Positions 35,746 to 45,793 of a stretch of DNA of 64,000 nucleotides are shown piece by piece (within the stretch, counting starts at the first letter, position 1; each line of letters starts with the position of its first letter). Made by a program: the position numbers and the translations under genes. This stretch comes from Synechocystis sp. LKSZ1 (GTDB lineage: Bacteria; Cyanobacteriota; Cyanobacteriia; Cyanobacteriales; Microcystaceae). The stretch lies in the NCBI RefSeq assembly GCF_040436315.1, contig NZ_AP031572.1, positions 434,001 through 498,000 of the forward strand, given 5' to 3'. Under the pieces are notes generated by a model. It was not told the origin of the DNA and did not search any database. It saw nothing but the letters and a program-made list of their open reading frames with translations.

Positions 35746-36072
35746 AGCTCAAGAAAAATAATTTTATCGAAGACAAAAACGGCGCCCCATTACGATGAAA
35801 TTCTTCGATCCGTTTGAATAGTGAGTTAGATCACAAGGAGTGAGTGATGACGATCATGATTTTGGCTTTTTTGTTACATTTCGCAACGCCAGTAAGTTTT
35901 TATACTTAGGATAAAAAGATTGAATTGTAGAAAGATGGGTGTTCTGCTCAATACTTTAGGGCCTAGGGTTTTCTACACTGTTAAATGTAAAAGAAAACAA
36001 AAAGATTCATTCTCTTCACCGGCGAGCGATACAGATTACTACCCATCGGGAATAGAGAAGGAGGCAAAGATT
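35746..36072 (+). other. intergenic leader of the pilin gene
   Basis: 327 bases without a supported gene; a frame open from 35920 upstream of the pilin start gives basic, low-complexity residues and is not considered coding. AAGGAGG lies at the end, 6-8 bases before the pilin ATG at 36073. Promoter not identified. Confidence 0.4.
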
Positions 36073-36624
36073 ATGTTTACAAAATTCAATCGAGTTCTTC
36101 TAGCTTCGGGTTTGGTTCTGACTTCCTTAGTCGGTTTTGGTTCTGCCGCTTTTGCTGAAGGCGCTGGTTCAGGCACGGGTGCAGCTATCGGCGTTTCGCT
36201 TCCAGAAATGAATACTTTGCTATGGACACCTACTAACACGTCAACAAACCCTTTACCGCTTACCATTCATACAGGCGAAGGCTTGGCAAACGGAACGAAA
36301 GTTGGTCAAGTTAATGTTCAGGCGAATCATTCTGGCGGGTTTACAGTTGCGGTAACGTCTACAAATCAAGGAGTATTGATCAAAGGTTCTTCTACCAAAG
36401 CCTACGATAAAATGGCCTACACACTCTACTATGACGGAAGCCCAGTTACACTAGACTCAAGCGGTGTAGGAACAGCTGAAAGTCATAATGAGCTTGTGAC
36501 AGAATGTGCCTCATCGAACGGATGTACACGTGACGTAGGAGTCCAAATTCTACAAGAGCAAGTAGAAGGAAAAGCCTATGGTACTTATACAGATACTCTC
36601 ACTTTTACCTTGACTCAACCATAA
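36073..36624 (+). CDS. putative major pilin of a chaperone-usher pilus
   Basis: 183 residues from the ATG at 36073, preceded by AAGGAGG. A textbook signal peptide (hydrophobic about 8-24) ends in AFA before Glu. The mature part is beta-rich and ends in alternating hydrophobic strands (YTDTLTFTLTQP), as expected for an Ig-like pilin. A Cys pair lies six residues apart (CASSNGC, near 150). It resembles spore-coat-U/sigma-type subunits more than FimA-type. Identification rests mainly on context: a PapD-like chaperone follows directly and an usher lies 2.6 kb downstream. AT-richer than core genes. Confidence 0.65.
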   Translation: MFTKFNRVLLASGLVLTSLVGFGSAAFAEGAGSGTGAAIGVSLPEMNTLLWTPTNTSTNPLPLTIHTGEGLANGTKVGQVNVQANHSGGFTVAVTSTNQGVLIKGSSTKAYDKMAYTLYYDGSPVTLDSSGVGTAESHNELVTECASSNGCTRDVGVQILQEQVEGKAYGTYTDTLTFTLTQP

Positions 36625-36751
36625 CTCAAGATCAACAAATGGATATTCAGTGAAACTTCTTATTCTTCTAAAGAACAGGTGATTATCTAAAATAGGTGAG
36701 TGATAACTTGCTTGGATGAACACCTAGTTCTTACTTTAAAGAGGAAACACC

Positions 36752-37555
36752 ATGGTATCGCCACTCCAAGGCCACCTAGTAAAAATCAATTTCAAAGGTT
36801 TTGCTCTAGCCATCTTAGTAGGTGTTGGAATAAACGTCATTAATCCAGTAAAAAGCTTAGCGACTCCTTCTTTCCAACTTACACCAATGGAGATGCAATT
36901 TACTCCGTCAGGGGGAGGAGTTAATCGTTCCTTTTTAGTTCAAAGTGCAGGAGATAAGCCGATTGCTGTCCAAATTACGATAGTCAAGCGACAAATGGCA
37001 GTTGATGGTGCCGAAGTCCGTACAGATGCCGAGGAAGATTTTATTATTTATCCTCCTCAGATAATTCTCCAGCCTAACCAAACACAATCCGTGAGGGTAA
37101 CGTGGTTAGGAGAATCATCTCCAACGAAAGAACTAGCTTATCGCATTATCGCTGAACAAGTACCTATTGAATCTATTGAAAGTCAGCCAACGGAATCAAA
37201 AACAGAACGTGTCGCTAATATTAAGGTTCTTTTTAAATATGAGGGAACCATTTACATTACCCCTTCCAATGCTTCACCACAAATTATCCTACAGACTGCT
37301 GAGTCTCTGGTAGAAAAGGATCGTACACAGTTAGTTTTGAATTTTGAAAATCAGGGGACAGCTCATCAATTGCTGAATAGTTTAAAAGTAACGCTGACTT
37401 CTAACGACGGAAAAACTGTCACGCTACAAGGCGAACAACTGAAAGGAGTCATTGGTGAGAATATCCTCGCTGGTAATAAACGCCGCTTTGTTCTGCCCTG
37501 GCCTAAAGAATTACCCGTTGGCCCGGTCACTGCCACCTTTGAAACTAGCCCCTAA
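36752..37555 (+). CDS. PapD-like periplasmic pilus chaperone
   Basis: 267-residue protein with an N-terminal membrane/signal segment (about 14-31) and the two Ig-like domains of pilus chaperones. The G1-strand and neighbouring motif is recognisable (FIIYPPQIILQPNQTQSVRVTW, about residues 99-120), as is YRIIAEQVPI at the domain boundary. It should hold pilin subunits by donor-strand complementation and hand them to the usher. It lies 127 bases after the pilin gene in the same direction. Confidence 0.85.
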   Translation: MVSPLQGHLVKINFKGFALAILVGVGINVINPVKSLATPSFQLTPMEMQFTPSGGGVNRSFLVQSAGDKPIAVQITIVKRQMAVDGAEVRTDAEEDFIIYPPQIILQPNQTQSVRVTWLGESSPTKELAYRIIAEQVPIESIESQPTESKTERVANIKVLFKYEGTIYITPSNASPQIILQTAESLVEKDRTQLVLNFENQGTAHQLLNSLKVTLTSNDGKTVTLQGEQLKGVIGENILAGNKRRFVLPWPKELPVGPVTATFETSP

Positions 37556-37616
37556 AACGCCGATTGTGGAGAGATTCTGTGTATAAGGATGCCTCCCCTC
37601 GGCCGGGAGGTGTCCT

Positions 37617-37823
37617 ATGCGCATTCATTCCTTTGTCAAAATTTTCTGTCTGCTAACCATTGTCCTTACACCTGTCATGGCCCTGGCAGAAACCCCGGTT
37701 AATCCATCCTCTGCGCCGGTTTCCCCCAAACCCCTGGTGCTTAAACCCAACGCTACCGAAGGCTATACCCAGAAAATGCGTAAACCTCCGCCAATGGCAA
37801 TGGATATTAGCCAAAAACAATAG
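37617..37823 (+). CDS. small secreted protein in the pilus locus
   Basis: 68-residue product with a clear signal peptide (hydrophobic about 7-22, cleavage after ALA at 22-24) and a Pro-rich, basic mature part of about 44 residues. AGGTGT and a GGGAGG sequence lie upstream of the ATG. It is 61 bases after the chaperone gene and co-directional. No family recognised; it could be a minor pilus component or a chance signal-bearing frame. Confidence 0.45.
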   Translation: MRIHSFVKIFCLLTIVLTPVMALAETPVNPSSAPVSPKPLVLKPNATEGYTQKMRKPPPMAMDISQKQ

Positions 37824-37902
37824 ATCTTGCCTCCAGCCAATCATTTTCGGGAGATGGCAACCCTCAGATAACCTCTCTCGGAACTTTTTTCGATCCCCTT
37901 CC

Positions 37903-38419
37903 CTAATAAAAACAATACCCCCGCCAATGACGGGGATTATTTTCAATATAGGCCGCAATCCGATCATAGGATAAGTCGTCCCGGATCACATGGTCATGAA
38001 ATCTGGCCTGCCAGGCAAAATCAGGATCCAATGGGCGGGCATTTTTTGTCACCACGGATTTGTATCCCCCAATAATGGTTGAAACCGGATTTTTTCCCGG
38101 ATTTTGAAACCGTTTTCGCCCCGTCGTTTCCGTTATTATCGTTGGGGTTATCCAAAATCAATATGCCGTGAATATGGTTTGGCATCACCACGAATTGGTC
38201 TAAAACGACGTTTTTTGCATGATCAATAATTTCATACCAAAATTGTTCGGCTAATTGTCCCACCGGTGATAAAATCATCTGCTGATTAACCACCTTTCCA
38301 AAAAAATGACGACGATCCTTCGTACAAATGGTGATGAAATAGGCCCCATTTCTTCCATAGTCCCAGGATTGCCAACGGGCCGACTCTATACGATATGTTC
38401 CCTTGAATTTTTCCGCCAT
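37903..38419 (-). pseudogene. REP-associated tyrosine transposase (RAYT, Y1/HUH family), frameshifted
   Basis: The intact first part (38419 to about 38060) encodes AYFITICTKDRRHFFG and FVVMPNHIHGILIL, the latter containing the HUH metal motif (HIH). After a run of six A residues near 38085 the frame is broken. Reading in the next frame restores family sequence: STIIGGYKSVVTKNA, FAWQARFHDHVIRDD with the usual YDRIAAYIENNPRHW, ending at the stop at 37903-37905. The combined length of about 172 residues is full size for RAYT. The shift equals one extra base (or two lost), so the gene is probably dead. It interrupts the pilus locus between the small secreted protein and TPR genes. Confidence 0.85.
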
Positions 38420-38423
38420 CCGC

Positions 38424-39146
38424 TCACAATGCCAAATCCGTAATCCGCTCCAAGGCCTCTAGATAACTGGCCCGATCACCTCGATTCAGATAGGATTGAG
38501 CCGCTTGAAAGAGATCCTGTCGTGATCTATCCAACTCGCCTAAACGATAATAGGTCAACCCCCGGTTGTAGATCGCATCAATATAGTCTGGTTTCAATAC
38601 TAAAACGAAATTATAGTCCGCGATGGCCTGCTGATATCGGCCCAACTGAAAATAACTATTCGCCCGATTATAATAGGCCCTGTAGCGATTGGGATCAAAC
38701 AGAATCGCCCGACTAAAATCTTTCACGGCTTGCTCATGATTGCCTTGTTGACTGTAGAGATTACCCCGATTAATATAGGCAGAAACATACTCTTGATCTA
38801 ACTTTAAGGCCTGGCTATAGTCCGCTAGCGCTTGCTCCACTTCTCCTAAGCGATCAAAAGATAGCCCTCGATTATAATAGGCTTCGGCGGAAAGAGGACT
38901 CAGGGCGATGACCTGGGAAAATAAACCCACTGCTAACTGATAATTACCCGCTTCCCCTTGGGATACCCCCTGCTCAAACAATGCTTCTGGATTGGTTTCA
39001 ATAGATGAGGACAGAAGAACAGATTCAGGAGAAGACTGTGCCACGGCCGAGGACAATAAACTGCCAGATCCTCCCTCAATCATCACGGCAAGAACCATGG
39101 TAACAGTAGAGAGTTTCGGTGTTATTATCGTTTTGACTAAATCCAT
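38424..39146 (-). CDS. secreted TPR protein in the pilus locus
   Basis: 240 residues: a signal-like N-terminus (about 12-37, ending AVA before Gln) and five tetratricopeptide repeats from residue 54 on (units such as AEAYYNRGLSFDRLGEVEQA, VSAYINRGNLYSQQGNHEQA). TPR units mediate protein contacts. It lies between the chaperone and usher genes but on the opposite strand, so whether it serves the pilus is open. It starts 73 bases from the usher gene, divergently. The RAYT pseudogene begins 4 bases after its stop. Confidence 0.8.
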   Translation of the reverse strand: MDLVKTIITPKLSTVTMVLAVMIEGGSGSLLSSAVAQSSPESVLLSSSIETNPEALFEQGVSQGEAGNYQLAVGLFSQVIALSPLSAEAYYNRGLSFDRLGEVEQALADYSQALKLDQEYVSAYINRGNLYSQQGNHEQAVKDFSRAILFDPNRYRAYYNRANSYFQLGRYQQAIADYNFVLVLKPDYIDAIYNRGLTYYRLGELDRSRQDLFQAAQSYLNRGDRASYLEALERITDLAL

Positions 39147-39219
39147 TTAGTAATGCATGGGTATTTAATCGAAGACTCGGCTTCAACCTCACTGCCTGGG
39201 TTGAATATGATTGATTATT

Positions 39220-41790
39220 ATGACACCGAAAACGGCGATCTCCCCTATTCTCCTCATTCTAGCCAGCCTTCTTGTTCCAACTCCCGCCCAAGCAGACCTT
39301 CCCCCTAATAGCAATCCCAACCCATCACCCGACATCAATCCCAGCCCCAATCCTGCCCCGACCCCAAGCGACAATACCGATGAGCTGTTTGAGCGCGTTT
39401 TTAAGCGGCCGAAACCAACGGGAGTACAACGGGTTATTGTTCCTTTTTATATTAATGATCTAGAGCAAGGACAAATAGTTATTTTTGTTTCCTTGGGGGG
39501 AAATAATAATCTGCAAATGACGGGGGCCACCCTCTTAAAAAAGATGGCCGAGTATGCCCGTCCCGATATTCAAGCCCGACTGGAAAGCTTAGTCGATCAG
39601 AGTGGTAATTTAACCCTCGCGGCCCTGCAATCTACTGGCCTAAATGCCACCTTTAATGAACAATCCCTAGAATTACGGATTCTTATTCCGCCCAATCTTC
39701 GTAAAACTATTGTCTATGGCTCTGGTAATTCTCGGGTTCCCAAGGAAGCGGCCAATGCCCTACGTCCGAGTAACTTGAGTGCTTTTATTAATCTGCGGGG
39801 AACTCAACTTTATGCTTGGGACGGAGATAGTCAAAATCTGGGGCGACAACCACTCAATCTGGGTTTAGAGGGGGCTATTAATTACCAAGGTTGGGTCTTG
39901 GAAGGGAGCGGCAGTTTTGCAGAACAAAGTAATAATCCGTGGACAAGGGCGGATATTCGTTTAGTCAAAGATGATCCGGATAATGCCATGCGCTATGTCT
40001 TTGGCGATCTGTTTAGTACGATACGGGGTTATCAAAGTTTTGTTCCTTTAGCAGGGGCGGCCATCGTCCGTAATTTTTCCCTTCAGCCCTACCTGACAAC
40101 CCTACCGACCGGACAATTTGATTTTTTTCTAGACCAACCTTCTAAGGTGGAAATTTTTGTCAACGGCCTTCTGCGCCAAACCCTTCAACTCCCCGCAGGG
40201 CCCCAGGATATTCGTGATTTTTCTCTCAATGCGGGTTTGAATAATATCACCCTCAAAATTACCGATAATGTGGGTCAAGTACGAGAGGTCGCTTTTTCTG
40301 CCCCCTTAGCCTACGATCTTCTAGAAGAAGGGTTAAACCAATTTGCCCTTGTTGCTGGCGTTCCTGCCTATACCCAGAACGGAGTGAGAAGTTATGACAC
40401 AACTCGCCCTATTGTGGGTGGCTTTTATCGTCAAGGTATTACCAAAACCTTAACGTTGGGGGGATATCTTCAGGTCGCAGGAGCACAACAGGTAATTGGG
40501 ACAGAAGGAACGTTAGCGACGGACTTCGGCAATATTGGTTGGGATGCGGCGATATCCAATAGTCCCGGTGGTTTCGATCATGCGTTTCGACTGCGCTATC
40601 AATACCTGGCCCTCGGCGGTAATCAGGTTAATTTACCCACCTTTGGGCTAGAAATGGAGTATCTCGGCCCCTATTTTCAGCGCTTCGGTAATCTTAGTAT
40701 TGGGAATCCTTTTAATATTTTCAATAACTCAACCAATAATATTGACTGGAATTTTGGCGCAAATTATGGACAAACCCTATTTGATGGTCTAGGTCTTAAT
40801 CTCAATTTAGGTTATCAAATTGGCAGTTTTGGTCAGCCCAATGCCTACAGAGCAGCGGTCGGTTTAACCCGTAATTTAGGCAATGGCTGGCAGTTAAATC
40901 TCACCCTGAATAATCGTCGAAGCCAGGCGGGAGATCAAGAAACTCAACTGTTGGTTAATCTATTGCAAACGTCTCAATTTCAGTCTCTGACGATTAGAAA
41001 TGGCCTCAGTAGCCAACAGGAACAGGCCAGCGAAATCACCTGGAGTTCCCGCAGTCCCGCTCAATATAATAGTGTTAATACTACCCTGGCTCTTAGAGAG
41101 AATCCCCAACCCAGTTATACTGGCGCACGACTAGGACTGAATTATCGCGGCTTTGTAGCAGATGTTAATCTTAATCATGATTATGACCAATCTCAACAGG
41201 GAACGAATTTAAGCTTTGGCACCGCTCTAGTTTATGCCGATGGACATTTTGGCTGGACACGGCCTGTCACCGATAGTTTTGTTATTGTTTCCCGTAATGA
41301 TAATTTTGCTAACCAATTGGTGGGGGTTAATCCGGGTCTTTATGGATATGTGGCCGAAGCGAGTTCCTTTGGCCCTGCCGTGGTTCCGGATTTGAGTTCT
41401 TATACAGTTACAACCCTGCGGGTCGATGCACCAAATATGCCCTTGGGCTACGACCTCGGGAAAACGGTCTATAGCCTGTTGCCCAGTTATAAAAGTGGAA
41501 CGGTTATTACGGTGGGGACAGAGGCCACGGTCTTTCTGCGGGGAATCCTACAAGATAGCCAAGGTAAACCGATTAGTTTGCAGGCAGGACAGGTGACATC
41601 CCTCAGCGATCCCAGTTGGGAACCCGTCTCGCTTTTTACTAACAAAGTAGGCAGATTTGCACTACTGGGCCTAAAGCCGGGTCGTTATGAGTTAACGCTT
41701 TTTACGACTCCCTCCCAATCTGTTCAGTTTGAGATTCCGGAAAACCAAACTGGAATTTACGATTTAGGCCAATTAACCATTAGAAATTGA
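39220..41790 (+). CDS. outer-membrane usher of a chaperone-usher pilus
   Basis: About 856 residues from the ATG at 39220 (a TTG at 39211 is in frame). Signal peptide at about 1-24 and a Pro/Asn-rich linker, an N-terminal domain with IVPFYINDLEQGQ, then a beta-barrel of the usher/FimD class: NLRGTQLYAWDG, YVFGDLF(S)TIRGYQSF, GQFDFFLDQPSKVEIFVNGLLRQT (plug and barrel landmarks), and a C-terminal carboxypeptidase-like domain (GRFALLGLKPGRYELTLF). It forms the pore through which subunits assemble. It is 859-residue class, normal for ushers. Chaperone-usher systems are uncommon in cyanobacteria, and this one lacks an obvious tip adhesin gene. Confidence 0.88.
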   Translation: MTPKTAISPILLILASLLVPTPAQADLPPNSNPNPSPDINPSPNPAPTPSDNTDELFERVFKRPKPTGVQRVIVPFYINDLEQGQIVIFVSLGGNNNLQMTGATLLKKMAEYARPDIQARLESLVDQSGNLTLAALQSTGLNATFNEQSLELRILIPPNLRKTIVYGSGNSRVPKEAANALRPSNLSAFINLRGTQLYAWDGDSQNLGRQPLNLGLEGAINYQGWVLEGSGSFAEQSNNPWTRADIRLVKDDPDNAMRYVFGDLFSTIRGYQSFVPLAGAAIVRNFSLQPYLTTLPTGQFDFFLDQPSKVEIFVNGLLRQTLQLPAGPQDIRDFSLNAGLNNITLKITDNVGQVREVAFSAPLAYDLLEEGLNQFALVAGVPAYTQNGVRSYDTTRPIVGGFYRQGITKTLTLGGYLQVAGAQQVIGTEGTLATDFGNIGWDAAISNSPGGFDHAFRLRYQYLALGGNQVNLPTFGLEMEYLGPYFQRFGNLSIGNPFNIFNNSTNNIDWNFGANYGQTLFDGLGLNLNLGYQIGSFGQPNAYRAAVGLTRNLGNGWQLNLTLNNRRSQAGDQETQLLVNLLQTSQFQSLTIRNGLSSQQEQASEITWSSRSPAQYNSVNTTLALRENPQPSYTGARLGLNYRGFVADVNLNHDYDQSQQGTNLSFGTALVYADGHFGWTRPVTDSFVIVSRNDNFANQLVGVNPGLYGYVAEASSFGPAVVPDLSSYTVTTLRVDAPNMPLGYDLGKTVYSLLPSYKSGTVITVGTEATVFLRGILQDSQGKPISLQAGQVTSLSDPSWEPVSLFTNKVGRFALLGLKPGRYELTLFTTPSQSVQFEIPENQTGIYDLGQLTIRN

Positions 41791-41875
41791 GCCTGTGCCG
41801 TTGAAATGCTGACTCCAGGGAAGCGATAAAACTCTTCCTTCGTCTAAGGGGCTGTTCCTTAGCGTTTGCAAAGAA

Positions 41876-44497
41876 CTAGACTTTAAGACCTCGATTTTTG
41901 ATCACCGAGATGGCCCGGCTGACGCTTTCCGGAAAAATAACCACCAGGCCTTGTTTTTCTACTGTATTGAGTCCTGTTTCCAGGGCCTCGACTTCCGAGA
42001 GGATGGTTTCGTAGGGTAAATCCGGGCGAGTCTGAACAATACCTTTGGCGATCAGATCCGCCACTTCTCCCGGTTCCCGGCCCCGTTTATCCTCATCTTC
42101 CTTGACAATGATGCGGTCAAAAACCCGTGCCGCGATCTGGCCCAGTTCAATTAAATCTTCATCCCGACGGTCGCCAGGGCCACCAACAACACCTAACCGT
42201 TGGCCCTGCCAATTGCGCACAAACTCCCCAACCGCATTGTAGCCAGCCGGGTTATGGGCATAATCCACCAGGGCATGGTAATCTCCTAGGTTAAATAAAT
42301 TCATGCGGCCAGGGGTCTGCTCCGCCGAGGGCCGGAAGGTGCGAATCCCTTGGCGAATTACTTCAATATCAACCCCATGCACAAAGGCCGCAAGACAGGC
42401 GGCGAGGGCATTGGCAATCATAAAGGGGGCCATGCCGCCCATGGTCATGGGAACCTGGAGGGCCTGTTCAATGCGTAGTGTCCAAGAGCCTTCTAGGATG
42501 GAGAGATAACCATTTTCGTAAACGGCGGCAATACCATCCCGTCGGACATGGTCTTGAATAATGGGATTATCGGGGGTCATGGAGAAATAGGCCACCTTGG
42601 CCTTGATGTTATCGGCCATGGCCGTCACCAGGGGATCATCGGCATTGAGCACCGCATAACCCTGGGCATTAACCACCTCTGCTACCACGCTTTTGACTCG
42701 GGCCATCTGCTCGATGCTATTAATATCCCCCTGCCCCAGATGGTCGGCCGCCACATTGAGCACCACCCCGACATCACAGGTATCAAAGGCCAGGCCGGAG
42801 CGTAAAATGCCGCCCCGTGCTGTTTCTAGTACTGCCACTTCCACCGTCGGGTCTCGCAGGATGATCCCGGCACTGTAGGGCCCAGTATTGTCGCCCTTTT
42901 CTACTAAATATTCATTGATATAAATGGCATCCGTACTGGTATAACCGACTGTTTTGCCGGTTTGTCGGTAGATATGGGCAATCAGGCGCGTTGTGGTGGT
43001 TTTCCCGTTAGTACCGGTAACGGCGAGGATGGGGATGCGGCTGGGGGTACCGGGAGGAAACAGCATATCCAACACCGGCGCCGCCACATTGCGGGGTAGG
43101 CCACGACTGGGGGCCACGTGCATGCGAAAACCGGGAGCGGCATTCACTTCTACAATCACCCCTTCCGTGTCTCGCACGGGTTTGGTGATGTCTGTGGTCA
43201 CCACATCAATGCCGCAAATATCCAGGCCAATCACCTTGGCCACCCGTTCCATCAACCAGACGTTTTCGGGATGAATTTCATCGGTGCGATCCACCGCAAT
43301 ACCCCCAGTACTCAGGTTAGCCGTGGCCCGTAGGTAGGCAATTTCCCCGGATTCCAGCACGGTTTCCAGGCGAAAACCCTGACGCTCTAGAACGTCCAGG
43401 GCCGTTTTGTTGATTACGATTTTGGTAAGGACGTTGTCATGGCCCTCGCCGCGATTGGGGTCTTGGTTAGTTTCTTCGATCAGTTCAGCGATGGTGGAAC
43501 GGCCATTACCGATAACGTGGGCCGGAATGCGCTCGGCCACGGCGACCAATTTGCCATTAATCACCAGAACCCGGTGGTCGCTGCCTTTATAAAAACGTTC
43601 AACGATAATGGAACGGCTTTTGGATTCTTCGCTGGCCAGATCGTAGGCGGCGGTGGCCTGATTCCAATTACGGATATCAATGGTGATGCCGCGGCCGTGA
43701 TTGCCGTCTAGGGGCTTGATCACAATGGGATAACCGCCGACATCGTTAATAGCTTCTTCCAAGTCTTCAAAATATTGGATTGTTGTTCCCTTGGGAACGG
43801 GAATACCCGCATTTTGCAGGATGGTTTTAGTCCCTTCCTTGTCACAGGCCAGCTCAACCCCCAGGATGCTGGAATGGGAACTAAGGGTAGCCTGGATGCG
43901 TTGCTGATAGATCCCATAGCCCAATTGCACCATGGCGCGGGCACTGAGGTGCATCCACGGAATTTGTCGGGCCTCGGCTTCGGTCACAATCGTTTCAGTG
44001 CTAGGCCCTAAAGCCGAATTAGCGTAGAGGTCTCGGAGGTCGGCTAAATCTCGTTCCAACTCCTCGACTGGATAACGTCCCGTTTCCACTAAGGCCTGAC
44101 AGAGGCGGACAGCAGCCCGCCCAGCATAGCGCCCCGCCTGCTCATCGACGTATTCAAAGACAACGTTATAGACCCCTGGGGTCGCCGTTTCCCGCGTACG
44201 CCCAAACCCTGCGGTCATCCCTGCCAATTCCTGTAACTCTAGGGCAATGTGCTCCACAATATGTCCCATGTAGGTGCCCGTCTGTACCCGCTCTAAAAAG
44301 CCCCCCCGGTAGCCCGGTGAACAATAGTGCTCAATCAGAGTGGGGAGGGAAGCCACCAGGCCCTCGTAGAACCCCGGAATTTCATGGGAAGGCTTCTCGG
44401 CTAGGTCTTCTAAATCCAGACGCATCACAATCAACTTGGGGCGTCGAATACTCCAGTAGTTAGGGCCACGTAGGGTGAGGGTTTTTAGGATTTTCAT
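41876..44497 (-). CDS. cphA: cyanophycin synthetase
   Basis: 873 residues, the same length as Synechocystis CphA (slr2002). It polymerises Asp and Arg into multi-L-arginyl-poly-L-aspartate, the nitrogen store, using ATP at two sites. N-terminal CphA domain (LRGPNYWSIRRPKLIVM), ATP-grasp domain with GNHGRGITIDI near 270, and a Mur-ligase-like domain with the P-loop GTNGKTTTT near 494 and HNPAGYNAVGEF near 750. The upstream cphB lies on the same strand with a 178-base gap, matching the known pair. Confidence 0.96.
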   Translation of the reverse strand: MKILKTLTLRGPNYWSIRRPKLIVMRLDLEDLAEKPSHEIPGFYEGLVASLPTLIEHYCSPGYRGGFLERVQTGTYMGHIVEHIALELQELAGMTAGFGRTRETATPGVYNVVFEYVDEQAGRYAGRAAVRLCQALVETGRYPVEELERDLADLRDLYANSALGPSTETIVTEAEARQIPWMHLSARAMVQLGYGIYQQRIQATLSSHSSILGVELACDKEGTKTILQNAGIPVPKGTTIQYFEDLEEAINDVGGYPIVIKPLDGNHGRGITIDIRNWNQATAAYDLASEESKSRSIIVERFYKGSDHRVLVINGKLVAVAERIPAHVIGNGRSTIAELIEETNQDPNRGEGHDNVLTKIVINKTALDVLERQGFRLETVLESGEIAYLRATANLSTGGIAVDRTDEIHPENVWLMERVAKVIGLDICGIDVVTTDITKPVRDTEGVIVEVNAAPGFRMHVAPSRGLPRNVAAPVLDMLFPPGTPSRIPILAVTGTNGKTTTTRLIAHIYRQTGKTVGYTSTDAIYINEYLVEKGDNTGPYSAGIILRDPTVEVAVLETARGGILRSGLAFDTCDVGVVLNVAADHLGQGDINSIEQMARVKSVVAEVVNAQGYAVLNADDPLVTAMADNIKAKVAYFSMTPDNPIIQDHVRRDGIAAVYENGYLSILEGSWTLRIEQALQVPMTMGGMAPFMIANALAACLAAFVHGVDIEVIRQGIRTFRPSAEQTPGRMNLFNLGDYHALVDYAHNPAGYNAVGEFVRNWQGQRLGVVGGPGDRRDEDLIELGQIAARVFDRIIVKEDEDKRGREPGEVADLIAKGIVQTRPDLPYETILSEVEALETGLNTVEKQGLVVIFPESVSRAISVIKNRGLKV

Positions 44498-44675
44498 GGT
44501 TGCTGTGTAGTCAGAATCCGCAGAGAGGAGTAGGAATGCCTTTGCTAGAGAGCCTTTTGCATCGTCATTGTCGAGGGTCGTCTTGCTCAGGAACTGTTTA
44601 TCATGAACATTTCTGGGCTAGTCCTGGGGAGGAAGTCCCTGGCTCGCCGTGGCCGCCCAACCCCTTCATTATTCT

Positions 44676-45533
44676 TTATGATTCACGCTGGGTCATAGGA
44701 CGATGGTACTTTAAATGATAGGCATCTCCCTGGGACAGAATATGAACCCGCAGGTTATGTAAGCTTAAGGGGTTCGCGGCTTCCACCAGACCGGCGTTGG
44801 AATAACTCATTTCCCTTGCGTCAACGAAGGTGACTGTTCCCTGGCCAATGACGCGGACAATGCCGTCTTGTTCAAAGAGAGCGCAGGTATCTTCATCAAT
44901 CCCTAGGCCGAGCAGTTCCGGATGGCCAGACATCGCACTTAACAAGCGGGCCATGCGATTGCGATTGTGAAAATGTTGGTCAACGATAATCTCGGGAATA
45001 ATCCCCAGGCCCAGGGACATATCCACTAGAGACCGATTGGGCCATTCTCCGCTACTGCCCCCCGCAATCATGTGGTGTCCCATAACGGCCGCTCCCGCAC
45101 TGGTTCCTGCTAGGCTAATTTCTCCCTGTTGGGCCCGTTGACGGATACGGTGCATCAACGGCGTATCAGCCAGGAGTTCACAGAGGCGCAGTTGGTCTCC
45201 CCCCGTTAAAAAAACCCCCGTGCATTCCTCCACAAAGGCCTGGAAGTAGGGGTCTTCTCCCTGGGCGCGATCCCGGATATCTAGCACCTTAATCAGTTGG
45301 GTGCCCATGCTATCAAAAATTTGTTGGTAGCGGTCTCCAATCAATACCGGTTCCCGTGAGGCGGAGGGAATAATGGCAATTTTTGCTTCACTGCCCCCAG
45401 ACCGTGCCCAGAATGTCTGTAGGATCTCTCTGCCATTAACTTTATCCTCGGCCCCCCCAATGATCAGGATGGCCGTTTTAGTGGGAAAAGACATGGGATT
45501 ATTGGGGTCTTGGGTTTCTACTTGCAACATCAT
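44676..45533 (-). CDS. cphB: cyanophycinase
   Basis: Serine exopeptidase (S51 family) that releases beta-Asp-Arg dipeptides from cyanophycin. In the 285-residue reading the nucleophile Ser145 lies in LAGTSAGAAV, with FLTGGDQLRL, MIAGGSSGEWPN and DQHFHNRNRM as further active-site blocks. Compared with Synechocystis CphB (about 271 residues), translation may start at Met14 (45494), giving 272. The coding order cphB then cphA suits joint regulation of storage and breakdown. Confidence 0.95.
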   Translation of the reverse strand: MMLQVETQDPNNPMSFPTKTAILIIGGAEDKVNGREILQTFWARSGGSEAKIAIIPSASREPVLIGDRYQQIFDSMGTQLIKVLDIRDRAQGEDPYFQAFVEECTGVFLTGGDQLRLCELLADTPLMHRIRQRAQQGEISLAGTSAGAAVMGHHMIAGGSSGEWPNRSLVDMSLGLGIIPEIIVDQHFHNRNRMARLLSAMSGHPELLGLGIDEDTCALFEQDGIVRVIGQGTVTFVDAREMSYSNAGLVEAANPLSLHNLRVHILSQGDAYHLKYHRPMTQRES

Positions 45534-45793
45534 AATAGGGCAACAGGACAGGAAAACTCCAGGCAGAGCAGTGGATGCAAAGAATGACTGTATAGTAGCC
45601 GGAAGATAAGACGAATTTTATCGAAGTATGGCACGGAAAACTGTGCCCTTTAGAACGGGGTTGACGCTGGGCCTTCACTTCCATTGCTAAAATCCTTGGG
45701 TCTTAGAAACCATGGCTGCCTTCATCAGAGGGATTGAGAACCCAGGCCCCTTGGCTTGAAAAAAAGCCCAAAACTCGCTAAGATGCCACTCCC

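Noticed and set aside
37903-38419. Programmed frameshifting in the RAYT gene
   Set aside because: The required shift is +1 (or -2) and RAYT transposases are normally single-frame genes, so decay is the simpler reading.
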